This document shows, piece by piece, positions 24,723-34,362 of a DNA stretch of 64,000 nt (its first letter is position 1; every line of letters starts with the position of its first letter). Position numbers and translations under genes: made by a program. Source of the stretch: Neobacillus kokaensis. Its GTDB lineage: Bacteria; Bacillota; Bacilli; Bacillales; Cytobacillaceae. The DNA lies in contig NZ_BNDS01000009.1 of the NCBI RefSeq assembly GCF_014656545.1, positions 1 through 64,000 on the forward strand. Direction: 5' to 3'. Under the pieces are notes generated by a model. That model was given only the letters and a program-made list of their open reading frames with translations, ran no database searches and was not told the origin of the DNA.

Positions 24723-26726
24723 ATGAGCCTAACTATTAAAAGTAATCTAGAGGATGTCAGTTCGAAAAGTATACATCAAAGTAAATTAGATCCCGTTACT
24801 TTTGAAGTATTGAAAAACGGATTCATCAATTTAGTCGATCAGATGGCTGAACAAATTCTTCGAACCTGTTATTCATTTGTTATTTTTAATCGTGATTTTA
24901 GTTGTGCCATGTGTGATGCAAATGGAAACACCATTATGCAGGGAACACAGGATATTTCAGTACATGTTGGAACATTGCACTTAACGGCAAAAGCAGTTAT
25001 AGAAGATTTTGGGGATGATATTCATCCAGGAGATGTATTCCTTGTCAACGATCCTTACCGTGGTGGTACTCATTTCAATGATGTTCGCGTCATTCGGCCT
25101 GTTTTCTATAATGGTAAAATTATTTCCTTTATGCAGGCCAATGGTCATTGGGCAGATATGGGAGGGTCAACTCCTGGTTCCTTTGATGTGAACTCTAAAG
25201 ATCATTATGGAGAAGGAATACGCATTCCGCCTGTGAGAATTTGGAGCAAAGGCGAATACCTAAAAGACGTCGCAAACTTGCTTGTTTCGAATATGCGTAT
25301 ACCGGAAGAACGTCTGGGAGATTTGCGATCACAGGCAGTTGCTACAAAAGTAGGAGAAAACCAGCTGCTACAATTAGTAGAGAAATATGGAATAGAAACA
25401 ATCCTTACGGCATTCGATGAGGTCCAAGATTATGTGGAATTTATGACGAGAGAAAAAGTGAAAAAAATGCCTAATGGAACATGGGAAACGACCGATTTCA
25501 TCGATATGGATCCAGAGGCAGGTGATGGCCTAATCCCAATTAAAGTTAAAATGACGGTAAAAGACGATCAGATTTTTTATGATTTAAGCGGGTCTCATCC
25601 ATACATTAGTATCTTTTTAAATTCAGGTTTCGGAGCAGCGCTTTCAGCAACATATGCTGGAACTAAAACGTTTTTTCCTGATATCCCATTGAATTCTGGT
25701 TTCTATCGTGTTGTACAAACATATCTTCCGGAAAATTCAGTTGTGAATGCCCCATGGCCAGTTGCTGTAACTGGATTTTGTTCTGGTGCTTATGAAAAAA
25801 TTATGAATTCTTGTTTTGAGTTATGGTCAAATATCATGCCAGAAAGAGCTCTTGCCTGTTCTTTCAATTTAGAATACTTATTAGTCGGAGGAAATGATAA
25901 GCGAGAGGGATATAACAATCAGTATTTCATGTGGTATGACTGGATGCCAGGCGGACATGGCGGAAGAATCGATCGTGATGGTGCCAATGCATTGACTGCT
26001 GTATTTGGTTTAGGAATGATGATACAACCAAGTGAAGGTCAGGAAAGACTGAGCCCAGTCTTGACGACAAAATTAGAAATCCTTACTGATTCAGCAGGAC
26101 CTGGTGAGTTTAGAGGGGGTTGCGGGGTAGAAAAAGGCGGAATACTGCAAAATATCGAAAATACCGTTATGTCATACTGTTGTGACCGCTCCCGATCAAT
26201 TACTTGGGGCATTTTCGGAGGTCTCCCATCCATTCCTCACGGTGTCTGGTTAAATCCTGATAAGGAGAACAAACAATTTTTAGGAACAGTTTTCTCCAAT
26301 GTTAAATTAAAAAACGGTGATATGTTTACAAGACCTTCTGCCGGCGGCGGAGGATTAGGTGATCCCCTAAAAAGAGATATAGAAGCAGTGTTGGATGATG
26401 TAATTGATGAATACGTTTCAATTGAGAGGGCAAAAAAGGATTATGGAGTCGTCATTAAAGAAATAGATCGGGATCTAGATCAGTTTGAAATTGATGTAGA
26501 AGCGACAAGAGAAACCCGTCAATATATTCGTGAAAATCGGAAAAAATGGCTAGAAGAGGATGTCAATGTGGTGTTTGAAAAATATCAAAAAGGTGAAGTG
26601 GATCACTTAGACCTTATTCGCCGATATGGAATCGTATTGGATTTGGGTACAAATACTGTTTTACAAAAATCAACTGCCCAAAACCGTGAAATGATGCGAA
26701 AACGATCCTTATCTTATTGGGATTAA
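24723..26726 (+). CDS. hyuB: ATP-dependent hydantoinase/oxoprolinase subunit B
   Basis: The 667-residue protein is far longer than typical HyuB (~550-590) chiefly by its N-terminal lead and C-terminal tail. Core motifs are TFEVLKNGFINLVDQM, GTQDISVHVGTLHLTAKAV, GDVFLVNDPYRGGTHFNDV with the likely metal-site Asp and His, and GPGEFRGGCGVEKGG and SAGGGGLGDPLKRD near the C-end. Together with HyuA it opens a cyclic amide at the cost of ATP. Caprolactamase (CapAB) and N-methylhydantoinase belong to this family, so the exact ring is open. The tail (about 590-667, ETRQYIRENRKKWLEED) is highly charged. Confidence 0.9.
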   Translation: MSLTIKSNLEDVSSKSIHQSKLDPVTFEVLKNGFINLVDQMAEQILRTCYSFVIFNRDFSCAMCDANGNTIMQGTQDISVHVGTLHLTAKAVIEDFGDDIHPGDVFLVNDPYRGGTHFNDVRVIRPVFYNGKIISFMQANGHWADMGGSTPGSFDVNSKDHYGEGIRIPPVRIWSKGEYLKDVANLLVSNMRIPEERLGDLRSQAVATKVGENQLLQLVEKYGIETILTAFDEVQDYVEFMTREKVKKMPNGTWETTDFIDMDPEAGDGLIPIKVKMTVKDDQIFYDLSGSHPYISIFLNSGFGAALSATYAGTKTFFPDIPLNSGFYRVVQTYLPENSVVNAPWPVAVTGFCSGAYEKIMNSCFELWSNIMPERALACSFNLEYLLVGGNDKREGYNNQYFMWYDWMPGGHGGRIDRDGANALTAVFGLGMMIQPSEGQERLSPVLTTKLEILTDSAGPGEFRGGCGVEKGGILQNIENTVMSYCCDRSRSITWGIFGGLPSIPHGVWLNPDKENKQFLGTVFSNVKLKNGDMFTRPSAGGGGLGDPLKRDIEAVLDDVIDEYVSIERAKKDYGVVIKEIDRDLDQFEIDVEATRETRQYIRENRKKWLEEDVNVVFEKYQKGEVDHLDLIRRYGIVLDLGTNTVLQKSTAQNREMMRKRSLSYWD

Positions 26727-26838
26727 TAGATTAATAATTTCGAAAGTTTATGATCAAATCATATTACCTTAGAAACCTTTGGACTAAATAGATAGAAATG
26801 TAATGAACCACTACTTATTTAATATGGAGGTCATTTAA

Positions 26839-27771
26839 ATGTGTGAATTTGTTCACCCTCGCCAATTAAAGGTAAGTAAAAGCCCTTGGGGGCCGGAAGA
26901 TGAAATTGGTCGGTTAAATTTAATTACTCCTGAATCTCGTGAAAAGATTATGAGATCCATAGATATGTCAAAAACATATGATTTAAGTGTGAAATACTTT
27001 ATGGGTATGCCATCTTGGACCGCAGCTGGGGACCCGCCATTTCAAATTTGGATGACACATACACCAAAGGGAAATGTTAATGACAATCTCATGGCTGCCA
27101 CTCAAGAAGGAAAGGAACTAATTGGGTACTCTGGTGACGCAATTTCTATGTATACACATTGTGGGACACATATTGATACTTTTAATCATTTTGGTTACAG
27201 AGGCGAGATTTGGAACGGATTTAATGATGAACAACATCTTGGAAGCAGGCATTGGAATAAGTGCGGACCAGAACTTTATCCAATCATTGTGGCTAGGGCT
27301 GTTTTATTAGATGTTGCTGGAACAAAGGGTGTCGATATGCTGCCTGACTGTTATGGAATTGGAAGAGATGACCTTCAAGAAACGATGGAAAAACAAGGTG
27401 TATCCATCCAAGAAGGTGATGTTGTAATGATTCGCACTGGCAGAATGACAGTATGGCCGAATAGAGAGAAATTTGGTAATGATTCACCGGGAATTAATAT
27501 AGAAGGAGCTGAATATTTAGCTGGTTTAGGCGCAATGATTATTGGTGGGGATAATATTGCTCTTGAGCAGGCCCCATCTCCTGAGAGAGATAATTATTTT
27601 CCTGTGCATACTTATTTATTTTCCGAAGTAGGAATTCCGATCATTGAAATGTTATGGCTCGAGGAATTAGCAAAAGAAAGAATCTACGAAGTGGGTTTTA
27701 TTGGAAAAGCAATGCCGATAGTTGGTGCTACTGGTGCTCCATTGCAGCCAATTGTTTTTCCATATAAATAA
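26839..27771 (+). CDS. cyclase-family hydrolase (kynurenine formamidase-like)
   Basis: The 310 residues include the metal-binding signature HCGTHIDTFNHFGY (HxGTHxDxxxH, about 109-122), MIRTGRMTVWPN and GADNIALEQ-like sequence, typical of the PF04199 cyclase/formamidase fold. Known relatives hydrolyse N-formylkynurenine, isatin or other cyclic or formyl amides. It would be a second ring or amide hydrolase acting beside HyuAB. The ATG follows TATGGAGGTCATTTAA. A second member of the family lies at 46071-46841, but the two are clearly divergent. Confidence 0.82.
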   Translation: MCEFVHPRQLKVSKSPWGPEDEIGRLNLITPESREKIMRSIDMSKTYDLSVKYFMGMPSWTAAGDPPFQIWMTHTPKGNVNDNLMAATQEGKELIGYSGDAISMYTHCGTHIDTFNHFGYRGEIWNGFNDEQHLGSRHWNKCGPELYPIIVARAVLLDVAGTKGVDMLPDCYGIGRDDLQETMEKQGVSIQEGDVVMIRTGRMTVWPNREKFGNDSPGINIEGAEYLAGLGAMIIGGDNIALEQAPSPERDNYFPVHTYLFSEVGIPIIEMLWLEELAKERIYEVGFIGKAMPIVGATGAPLQPIVFPYK

Positions 27772-27816
27772 AGGAAAAAAAAATTCGAAATTAAAATCTA
27801 ACCTATCAGTTAATTA

Positions 27817-27878
27817 AAAAGTTAAGGTGTTCTCAAGAATAATCCATACTATTTTTGCGAAACGCCTTGACTTTTATT
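27817..27878 (+). terminator. terminator after the hyuAB-cyclase operon
   Basis: AAAAGTTAAGGTGTT (27817-27831) pairs with AACGCCTTGACTTTT (27861-27875) with two G-U-type mismatches, followed by ATTGC. The long loop may host a promoter for the next gene. Confidence 0.55.
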
Positions 27879-27955
27879 GCTTTAAGGTCGTTAATCGTTC
27901 TTCAATTACATTTTTATGGAATTACTTGTAGTTCCTAATCAATTAGGAGGGACTT

Positions 27956-28708
27956 ATGAAATTAAAGGATAAAGTAGCAATTATAACGGGTGCAGGACAT
28001 GGTATAGGGAAAGCTGTTGCAATACAATTTGCAAAAGAGGGAGCGAAACTTTCACTAAATTATTTTGGGCAAAATAAAAATGATATGGACTTATTATTGG
28101 AAGAATTAAAAAATTATGGATCTGAGGTAATTATTTCTGATGGTGATCTCTCAGATGAAAATGTTGTGAAGTCCTTAGTGAATCATACTGTAAAAACATA
28201 TGGCAGAATTGATATTTTAACAAACATTGCGGGGATTTGTAACCAAAGCCTTATACAAGATTTAGAGGTTGAAACATGGGATAGGATGCTGGATGTTAAT
28301 TTAAAGAGTGTTTTTTTAACGACTAAATATACTGCCCCATTTATGATTGTCCAAAAATCGGGAAGGATTATAAATTTCGCTTCACAACTTGCTCAAAAAG
28401 GGGGTATTGAAGTAAGTCACTATGCAGCCTCAAAAGCTGGTGTTATTGGATTTACGAAATCAATTGCCTTGGAACTTGGTGAACATGGAATTACAGCAAA
28501 TTGTATAGCTCCTGGTCCGATTGAAACACAGATGTTAGCTAAATTTAATTATAGTTGGCGAGAACAAAAATTATCTCAACTTCCTTTACATCGTTTTGGA
28601 AGTGTGGAGGAAATTGTTCCATCTGTGGTCCTTTTAGCCTCCGACCCTGATGGAAATGCATATACCGGACAAACGTTAGGCCCGAATTTAGGAGATGTCA
28701 TGTTGTAA
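27956..28708 (+). CDS. SDR-family oxidoreductase, first of two
   Basis: The 250 residues form one Rossmann domain with TGAGHGIGKAV (cofactor glycine motif), NIAG in place of the usual NNAG, the Ser before strand 5 (INFASQLAQKGG) and the catalytic Tyr-Lys in HYAASKAG. It resembles FabG-like 3-oxoacyl or hydroxyacid dehydrogenases. Probable NAD(P)-dependent alcohol/ketone interconversion in the island. The N-terminal acceptor region (SLNYFGQN) suggests NADP but this is weak. The ATG follows TTAGGAGGGAC. Confidence 0.82.
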   Translation: MKLKDKVAIITGAGHGIGKAVAIQFAKEGAKLSLNYFGQNKNDMDLLLEELKNYGSEVIISDGDLSDENVVKSLVNHTVKTYGRIDILTNIAGICNQSLIQDLEVETWDRMLDVNLKSVFLTTKYTAPFMIVQKSGRIINFASQLAQKGGIEVSHYAASKAGVIGFTKSIALELGEHGITANCIAPGPIETQMLAKFNYSWREQKLSQLPLHRFGSVEEIVPSVVLLASDPDGNAYTGQTLGPNLGDVML

Positions 28709-28803
28709 GTCTACTATTATGGTAGGTCAATTACTAAATTATATGGATTATCATCACTTTCCATATTTTGTAAATAATATTTTTATTAACTTATGGGGGA
28801 CAA

Positions 28804-29574
28804 ATGGATTATAAAAATAAATTTGATTTAGGTAATAAAACTTCCATTGTTACTGGTGCAGGAGCAGGAATTGGTAAAGAAATAGCAATCGCGTTAGCTC
28901 AATTTGGATCCAATATTGTAGTAGCTGACATTAATGCAGATCATGCAAAACAAACTGTAAAAGAACTACAGTCATTTAATATTACATCTTTAGCTATTCC
29001 AATCGATGTATCCAAGGAAGAAGAAGTCATTCGGTTGGTAAATAATACAATGGAGCAATTTGGGAAAATTGATATTTTAATAAACAATGCTGGCAAAATG
29101 CAAAAATCCAGGTTTGAAGAAATGTCAATTAAGGATTGGAAGAATATCCTTGAAGTAAATTTAGATAGTGTATTTCTAATGTCTAAGTATGTAGGAATTC
29201 AAATGATTAAAAGTGGTGGTGGCACCATAGTAAACACTGCCTCCATTTCAAGTTTCATTGCAAATAAAGAACCTCAATGTGCATACAACGTTTCTAAAGC
29301 AGGAATCCACATGTTAACTCAATGCCTTGCATCAGAATGGGCAAAGTATAACATAAGGGTTAATTCGATTGCACCAGGATATACAAAAACAACGATGACT
29401 AAGGGACTTTTTGAAAACGCAGAAAATGTAAAGGATATAGAAAGTCTTATTCCCCTTGGAAGGGTAGCAGAACCATCTGAAATTGCCAGCCTAGCTGTTT
29501 TTTTAGCTTCCGATGCGTCTTCATATACTACAGGTTCAGTTATTCATGCTGATGGAGGCTATTTAGTTTGGTAA
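28804..29574 (+). CDS. SDR-family oxidoreductase, second of two
   Basis: The 256-residue enzyme has TGAGAGIGKEI, an acidic residue at the end of strand 2 (VVADINADHAK) that favours NAD, NNAG, the serine in NTASISSF and YNVSK as catalytic Tyr-Lys. The C-terminal GSVIHADGGYLVW is standard. It resembles gluconate-5-dehydrogenase or 3-oxoacyl reductase. It is not a recent duplicate of the preceding gene, since the sequences differ widely. The intergenic 95 bp shows no clear terminator, so both SDRs and the amidase after them may be one operon. The ATG follows ATGGGGGACAA. Confidence 0.82.
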   Translation: MDYKNKFDLGNKTSIVTGAGAGIGKEIAIALAQFGSNIVVADINADHAKQTVKELQSFNITSLAIPIDVSKEEEVIRLVNNTMEQFGKIDILINNAGKMQKSRFEEMSIKDWKNILEVNLDSVFLMSKYVGIQMIKSGGGTIVNTASISSFIANKEPQCAYNVSKAGIHMLTQCLASEWAKYNIRVNSIAPGYTKTTMTKGLFENAENVKDIESLIPLGRVAEPSEIASLAVFLASDASSYTTGSVIHADGGYLVW

Positions 29575-29609
29575 AGACTATTAAAATAGTAATGATTGGG
29601 GAGCTTTAA

Positions 29610-31028
29610 TTGATAAATCAATACAACGATTCCTTAATTAAAACGGATATTTCTTCTTTGTCCTACGCTTATAGGAAAAAGCAGATTTCACCAACCGAGA
29701 TTACACGTAAAATAATAGAACGTATATTATCCAAAGATAAAGAATTAAATTCTTATATTACTATTACAGAAAATGAAGCTCTTATACAAGCAAAACAGGC
29801 TGAAAAAGAAATAAATTCTGGAAACATGAAAGGACCACTTCATGGTGTTCCTATTGCTTTGAAGGATCTTATCTATACTAAAAACGTAAAAACAACAATG
29901 GGGTCAGAAATATATAAAAACTTTATTCCCAGCTACAATGCAACAGTAGTCGAAAAACTGATAAAAGCAGGAGCGGTCATTTTAGGTAAGCTTAATACTC
30001 ACCAATTTGCTTATGGGACTACAGGAGATCGCTCCTATTTTGGACCAGTAAGAAATGTTCATAATCCAGAGAAAATTTCGGGAGGATCAAGTAGTGGTTC
30101 CGGTGCTGCCGTTGCTGCAGATTTATGCTTTGCAGCACTTGGTACGGATACAGGAGGTTCTATAAGAATCCCTTCCTCGTTTAATGGTATTGTTGGACTT
30201 AAGCCAACTTTTGGAAGAGTAAGTAAATATGGTGTATTTCCTCTTTGTTGGACTATGGATACTGTTGGACCGATGACTAAAACAGTTCAGGATAATGCAA
30301 TTTTGCTTAATGTGTTATCTGGATTCGATGTAAATGATCCTTTTTGTGCGGAAAGAGAAACACCAGACTTTACTACATCACTTAATAAAGGATTAAAAGG
30401 AATGACCATTGGTGTCCCAAAAACATCATTTTTTGAAGTGGAGAATGATGAAATTAATCAATCTTTTAGTGTGATGTTGGATACCTTACAAAAACTTGGA
30501 GGTAAAGTTAAATTCTTGGAAATACCTAATATGGAAGAGTTAATAGAAGCTTTTAGAATTACTTTAAAATGCGAGGCGTTTACGGTCCATAAGGAGAGAT
30601 TACAAGAGTATCCTGATTTGTGGGATGAGGAAGTTAAAAATCGTCTTTTTACTGGTACGCACATAAATGCTACAGATTATATTACTGCTCAACAAATTAA
30701 GCAACAAGCTATTCAGAAATTTCGTAAAGTTTTTTCGGAGATTAATGTTTTGGTCACTCCAACTGTTCCAATTTTACCGAGAAATATTAATGAAAGGGAA
30801 ATCAAAATAGGGAGTTCAACAGTTCATATTAGTTCGGTACTAAATAAATTTACTGGTCCTTTTAATTTATTGGGCTTGCCAGGTTTATCAATGCCATGCG
30901 GAGTTTCTAAGACTGGATTGCCAATCGGTATACAATTAGTAGGTAAATGGTTTGATGAGGCAACAATTTATCAAATAGCATCAGCGTTAGAAGTTAGTAC
31001 TAAAGAGAACGGAAAACAATTAGGTTAG
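29610..31028 (+). CDS. amidase-signature family amidohydrolase (GatA-like)
   Basis: The 472-residue enzyme contains the Ser-cisSer-Lys triad: Lys in PIALKDLIYTKN (about 85), GGSSSGSGAAVAADL (about 155-169), and GTDTGGSIRIPSSFNGIVGLKP with the nucleophile. It ends with the usual LGLPGLSMPCG and PIGIQLVGKWFDE. It is not the tRNA GatA since no gatB or gatC is nearby, so a catabolic amide hydrolase (for example for an open-chain amide or carbamoyl compound) is likely. TTG is the start with GGGGAG upstream. Confidence 0.85.
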   Translation: MINQYNDSLIKTDISSLSYAYRKKQISPTEITRKIIERILSKDKELNSYITITENEALIQAKQAEKEINSGNMKGPLHGVPIALKDLIYTKNVKTTMGSEIYKNFIPSYNATVVEKLIKAGAVILGKLNTHQFAYGTTGDRSYFGPVRNVHNPEKISGGSSSGSGAAVAADLCFAALGTDTGGSIRIPSSFNGIVGLKPTFGRVSKYGVFPLCWTMDTVGPMTKTVQDNAILLNVLSGFDVNDPFCAERETPDFTTSLNKGLKGMTIGVPKTSFFEVENDEINQSFSVMLDTLQKLGGKVKFLEIPNMEELIEAFRITLKCEAFTVHKERLQEYPDLWDEEVKNRLFTGTHINATDYITAQQIKQQAIQKFRKVFSEINVLVTPTVPILPRNINEREIKIGSSTVHISSVLNKFTGPFNLLGLPGLSMPCGVSKTGLPIGIQLVGKWFDEATIYQIASALEVSTKENGKQLG

Positions 31029-31077
31029 GAGAAAAAAAGAGTTGTATGAATTTAGTTTAAAGTAAAGGGGGGGCATT

Positions 31078-32307
31078 ATGTTTGATTTTGCAATCATCGG
31101 AGGAGGCATTATAGGCCTTTCAACAGGGATGGCTATTTATCAGCGATTTCCAAATGCGAATGTAGTAGTAGTGGAAAAGGAAACTGAGATTGCCCAGCAC
31201 CAAACCGGCCATAATAGCGGTGTTATTCATTCAGGCATTTATTATAAACCTGGCAGCTTCAAAGCACGCTTTGCAAATCAGGGAAGTCAATCAATGAGAG
31301 AATTCTGTCAGAAATACAATATTGAATATGATATTTGCGGTAAAGTAATAGTAGCAACTAAACAAGAAGAACTTCCACTTCTTAACAATTTATATGAACG
31401 TGCTTTGGCAAATGGTTTAACAATTAATCGCATTGGAAAAGAGGAATTAAAAGAGATTGAACCTCATGTAAATGGTTATGCAGCGATTCGTGTTCCAATG
31501 GCAGGTATCGTTAATTATCGGCAAGTAAGTCAGAAATTTGCGGAAATTATTAAAAATAACGGTGGGGAGATTCGGTTAAATACAAAAGTAGAGAAAATAC
31601 ACGAAGGTTCAGATCGGATTACTATTGAAACTAATCAAGGCACATTGAGTGCCAAAATCCTGATTAACTGCGCTGGATTACACAGTGACCGTATGGCAGC
31701 TGCGGCAGGATACATGACAGACATGAAAATAGTCCCGTTTCGTGGTGAATATTATAAATTAAAGCCGGAAAAACGATATCTTGTGAAACATCTAATTTAT
31801 CCGGTTCCAAATCCTAAATTCCCCTTTTTAGGAGTCCATTTCACCCGTATGATTAATGGCGAAGTTGATGCGGGACCAAATGCAGTATTAAGTTTAAAGA
31901 GAGAAGGATATAAAAAAACTGATTTCAATGCTAAGGATCTTGCCGAAATTTTAAGTTATCGTGGATTTTGGAAGCTGGCAGGAAAGTTTTTAAAAGAAGG
32001 AATGGAGGAATATGTCCGTTCTTTTAGTAAAAAACAATTTACGAAAAGTCTTCAGGAATTAATACCTGAAATTAAGGAGGATGATTTAATTCCAGCTCCT
32101 TCTGGTGTACGTGCTCAAGCTTTAAAATATGATGGAAAAATGGTAGATGATTTTCATATTATTATGGGGGAAAATTCAATTCATGTTTGTAATGCACCAT
32201 CTCCTGCAGCAACAGCATCAATTGAAATTGGTAAAGAAATAGTAAGACGTATTCCTAAACAAACAAGATTAAAAGAAACTTTAGATGCATTTGATATTTT
32301 GGTGTAA
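31078..32307 (+). CDS. lhgO: LhgO-like FAD-dependent L-2-hydroxyacid oxidase
   Basis: The 409 residues fit the DAO-fold L-2-hydroxyglutarate oxidase: an N-terminal FAD dinucleotide motif IIGGGIIGLSTGMAI and VVVVEKE, then HNSGVIHSGIYYKPGSFKARF, a hallmark segment of LhgO, and a closing NAPSPAATASIEIGKEIV. It oxidises L-2-hydroxyglutarate or a related acid to the 2-oxo acid and reduces quinone or oxygen. It complements the D-type GlcD/GlcF pair at 11-13.8 kb, so the region can handle both enantiomers of a hydroxy acid. AAAGGGGGGGCATT supports the ATG. Confidence 0.85.
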   Translation: MFDFAIIGGGIIGLSTGMAIYQRFPNANVVVVEKETEIAQHQTGHNSGVIHSGIYYKPGSFKARFANQGSQSMREFCQKYNIEYDICGKVIVATKQEELPLLNNLYERALANGLTINRIGKEELKEIEPHVNGYAAIRVPMAGIVNYRQVSQKFAEIIKNNGGEIRLNTKVEKIHEGSDRITIETNQGTLSAKILINCAGLHSDRMAAAAGYMTDMKIVPFRGEYYKLKPEKRYLVKHLIYPVPNPKFPFLGVHFTRMINGEVDAGPNAVLSLKREGYKKTDFNAKDLAEILSYRGFWKLAGKFLKEGMEEYVRSFSKKQFTKSLQELIPEIKEDDLIPAPSGVRAQALKYDGKMVDDFHIIMGENSIHVCNAPSPAATASIEIGKEIVRRIPKQTRLKETLDAFDILV

Positions 32308-32323
32308 AAAACTAGGGAAATTA

Positions 32324-32373
32324 GGGTCAGTCCCCCGGCGCATTAAAGCTTTAGTAAACAGGGGGACTGACCC
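32324..32373. repeat. long palindrome of the GGGTCAGTCCCC type
   Basis: GGGTCAGTCCCCC (32324-32336) pairs perfectly with GGGGGACTGACCC (32361-32373). A shorter palindrome TAAAGCTTTA lies in the loop. It follows the LhgO gene directly, and a similar element is at 59573-59621. It may double as a terminator although no U-run follows. Confidence 0.65.
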
Positions 32374-32420
32374 CATCTTCTATTAATTGGAGTGATGAAA
32401 AATCTTATGGAGGAATAATT

Positions 32421-33195
32421 ATGGATTGTAGAAAGGTAAAAAAAATCTTTAGGGAAGTTTATCCAGGGGACTATATCAGTATCAGAGTTATTAACCACCT
32501 TCCAGAAGCTACAAGTATTCATTGGCAGTTGACTTGACATTCCTAATGTGATGGATGGCGTCCTGGATGTGGAACCTTCACCTAGAATTGAACCAGGGTA
32601 TTATTATGATTATCACTTTAAAATAACGAATCCTCCCGGAACCCATATATATCATTCTCACGTCAAAGTAGCCAAGCAAGATATGCTAGGGTTACTAGGA
32701 GGATTTGTAATTCTTCTAGATCCACATGAAAGAAATATTAATAAGGATTATCTACTGTTAATGCAGGAATGGAGTCTCAGTGGTTTAGAAAAAGGGGGAA
32801 AAGTAGAACTTGGTCAATATAATCTAAAGCCTTTTAAAATGGACTTTAATATGTTTATCATAAATGGTAAGAGTTTTCCATCTGCCACGCCTATGCCTGT
32901 TGAATACGGTGATATTGTGCGATTAAGATTAGGAGCTATACAGATTAACCATCATCCAATGCATATCCACGGACATCAATTTTTAGTTGAAAAAGCTGAT
33001 GGTAACCCTATAGCTGCTAATGATAGAATTTTAAAAAATACTATACTAGTTGCTGATGGTAAAACTTAGGATGTCTTATTTAAAGCCAATAATCCAGGTA
33101 TATGGCCTTTTCACTGCCATATTTCTCATCATATTTCTAATAACTTTACGGATGGAGCTGGCGGTATGTTCACCACCATAGTTTACAAATCATGA
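32421..33195 (+). pseudogene. multicopper oxidase relic with a borrowed start
   Basis: The start has a perfect ribosome site (ATGGAGGAATAATT) and begins MDCRKVKKIFR, identical to the start of the GyrI-like gene at 42041. It then switches to multicopper oxidase: YPGDYISIRVINHLPEATSIHW, a one-base frameshift near 32530, PNVMDGVLDVEPSP... GTHIYHSHV (copper ligands), HHPMHIHGHQF, a TAG stop at 33067 and finally GIWPFHCHISHH (T1/T3 ligands). The first two cupredoxin domains are mostly missing. Deletion, frameshift and nonsense mutation together mean it is dead. Any read-through start would yield only an 11-residue GyrI peptide plus oxidase. Confidence 0.8.
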
Positions 33196-33680
33196 AGAAC
33201 TGTAAATTCCCTTAATATCTATAAAAATCTTTACCAAGTTATTCAACATTCGGGCTCTCGTTTATTTAGGAACACGTCATTGTTATTAAAATGGCGAGAT
33301 TGTCGAAGAGCGTGGTTTGTAATTTGCCCTATCGTTCCAGGCGGAAAAATTGGCTCTTTAGTGTTTGTAAAGCTGTGTAAGAGCCAACCCCATTTGTTTT
33401 AAGTATGTCAAAAACAGTTCAATGTAATGGTGTTAATTTCTAGGAATACATAAAGATACGTTTATTGGATCTACCGAATTTTAGATGCAGAAAATAAAGA
33501 AAATAAAAAGAAATTCCATAAAAATAAATCTGAGTATACAGATATTTTCGCTGCGCACCGGAAGGTGTGCTATTATTTTATAATTGGGCTTACAAACATC
33601 GGAAATATAGAAGAGAATCGGACTCAAAATCACCTTGATCCTGAAAGGGTCAAGTGACTTTATAAAAAGTCTAGGACCAG
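33196..33680. other. non-coding stretch with three stem-loops
   Basis: No gene is supported. Perfect stems are TTGGCTCTT (33350-33358) / AAGAGCCAA (33379-33387), and GCGCACC (33553-33559) GGAA GGTGTGC (33564-33570), a GNRA-closed hairpin followed by TATTATTTT. A third, TCACCTTGA/TCAAGTGA, lies near 33629-33656. They may be terminators or ends of a lost element. Confidence 0.4.
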
Positions 33681-34226
33681 TTATCGAATAAAAAAACGGC
33701 CTAAAAGATTGCCAACTAGGAAAACTAGGATCATGACCAAACTAACCGGAAGACTGGTGAATAACAAATGCCAGTCCATCTGCCCATATACGACTAAAAA
33801 ATAATATGTAACGAGGCAGTAAGGGATAAGAAGGAGCAATGACGTTATGATGCCAGGTGTGTACCCCCTGAACATAATACTTTGAACAATATGCATGAAT
33901 GCCTGCAAAACAAATAAATTAAGAATGGCTGTAAATAAAAGAAAACCCTCTCCGTTAGATGAAAAATGGGCTGTCATCACTGAAGTGAATGAGATAATCA
34001 GTAAAATCCATGTAGCCGAAACAGCAAGCTGGGCAGCGGTTGAACCTAGTTTTTTCCTCATTCTTAATGTTAGTTCGACAAAGCTAGTTTTCGGATAGTT
34101 GTCTTTGTTCGCAGCCATGGAAGATTCAATGGTTATGATCTCTTCTAAGTCATGGAAAATAAAAATGATGGGAAACAGCCAAATTAATGTTTTTAGATCC
34201 AAAAATTGGTGGAGCGCCCCTAACAC
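33681..34226 (-). CDS. HXXEE-motif membrane protein
   Basis: This 181-residue protein has about five membrane helices and the motif FIFHDLEEIITIE (about residues 22-34), whose HxxEE gives the PF13787-type family its name; a second conserved histidine is in LQAFMHIVQSI. The function of the family is unknown; the His and Glu residues inside a membrane protein suggest metal binding. GTG is used as start, ten bases after AAAGGAGGTAG. It is a single gene on the minus strand, upstream of the oxidase relic. Confidence 0.75.
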   Translation of the reverse strand: MLGALHQFLDLKTLIWLFPIIFIFHDLEEIITIESSMAANKDNYPKTSFVELTLRMRKKLGSTAAQLAVSATWILLIISFTSVMTAHFSSNGEGFLLFTAILNLFVLQAFMHIVQSIMFRGYTPGIITSLLLLIPYCLVTYYFLVVYGQMDWHLLFTSLPVSLVMILVFLVGNLLGRFFIR

Positions 34227-34362
34227 CTTTTGTCTACCTCCTTTTTAGTTGGTAAGATATTTTTCGCCAAGACTACCGTCTGTTGAGGTTTGTTCATTTT
34301 ATGGGACAGGATATAAAAATATGCCAAAGGTCACTCAAGGGCTCTTTTGAACACACAAATCC

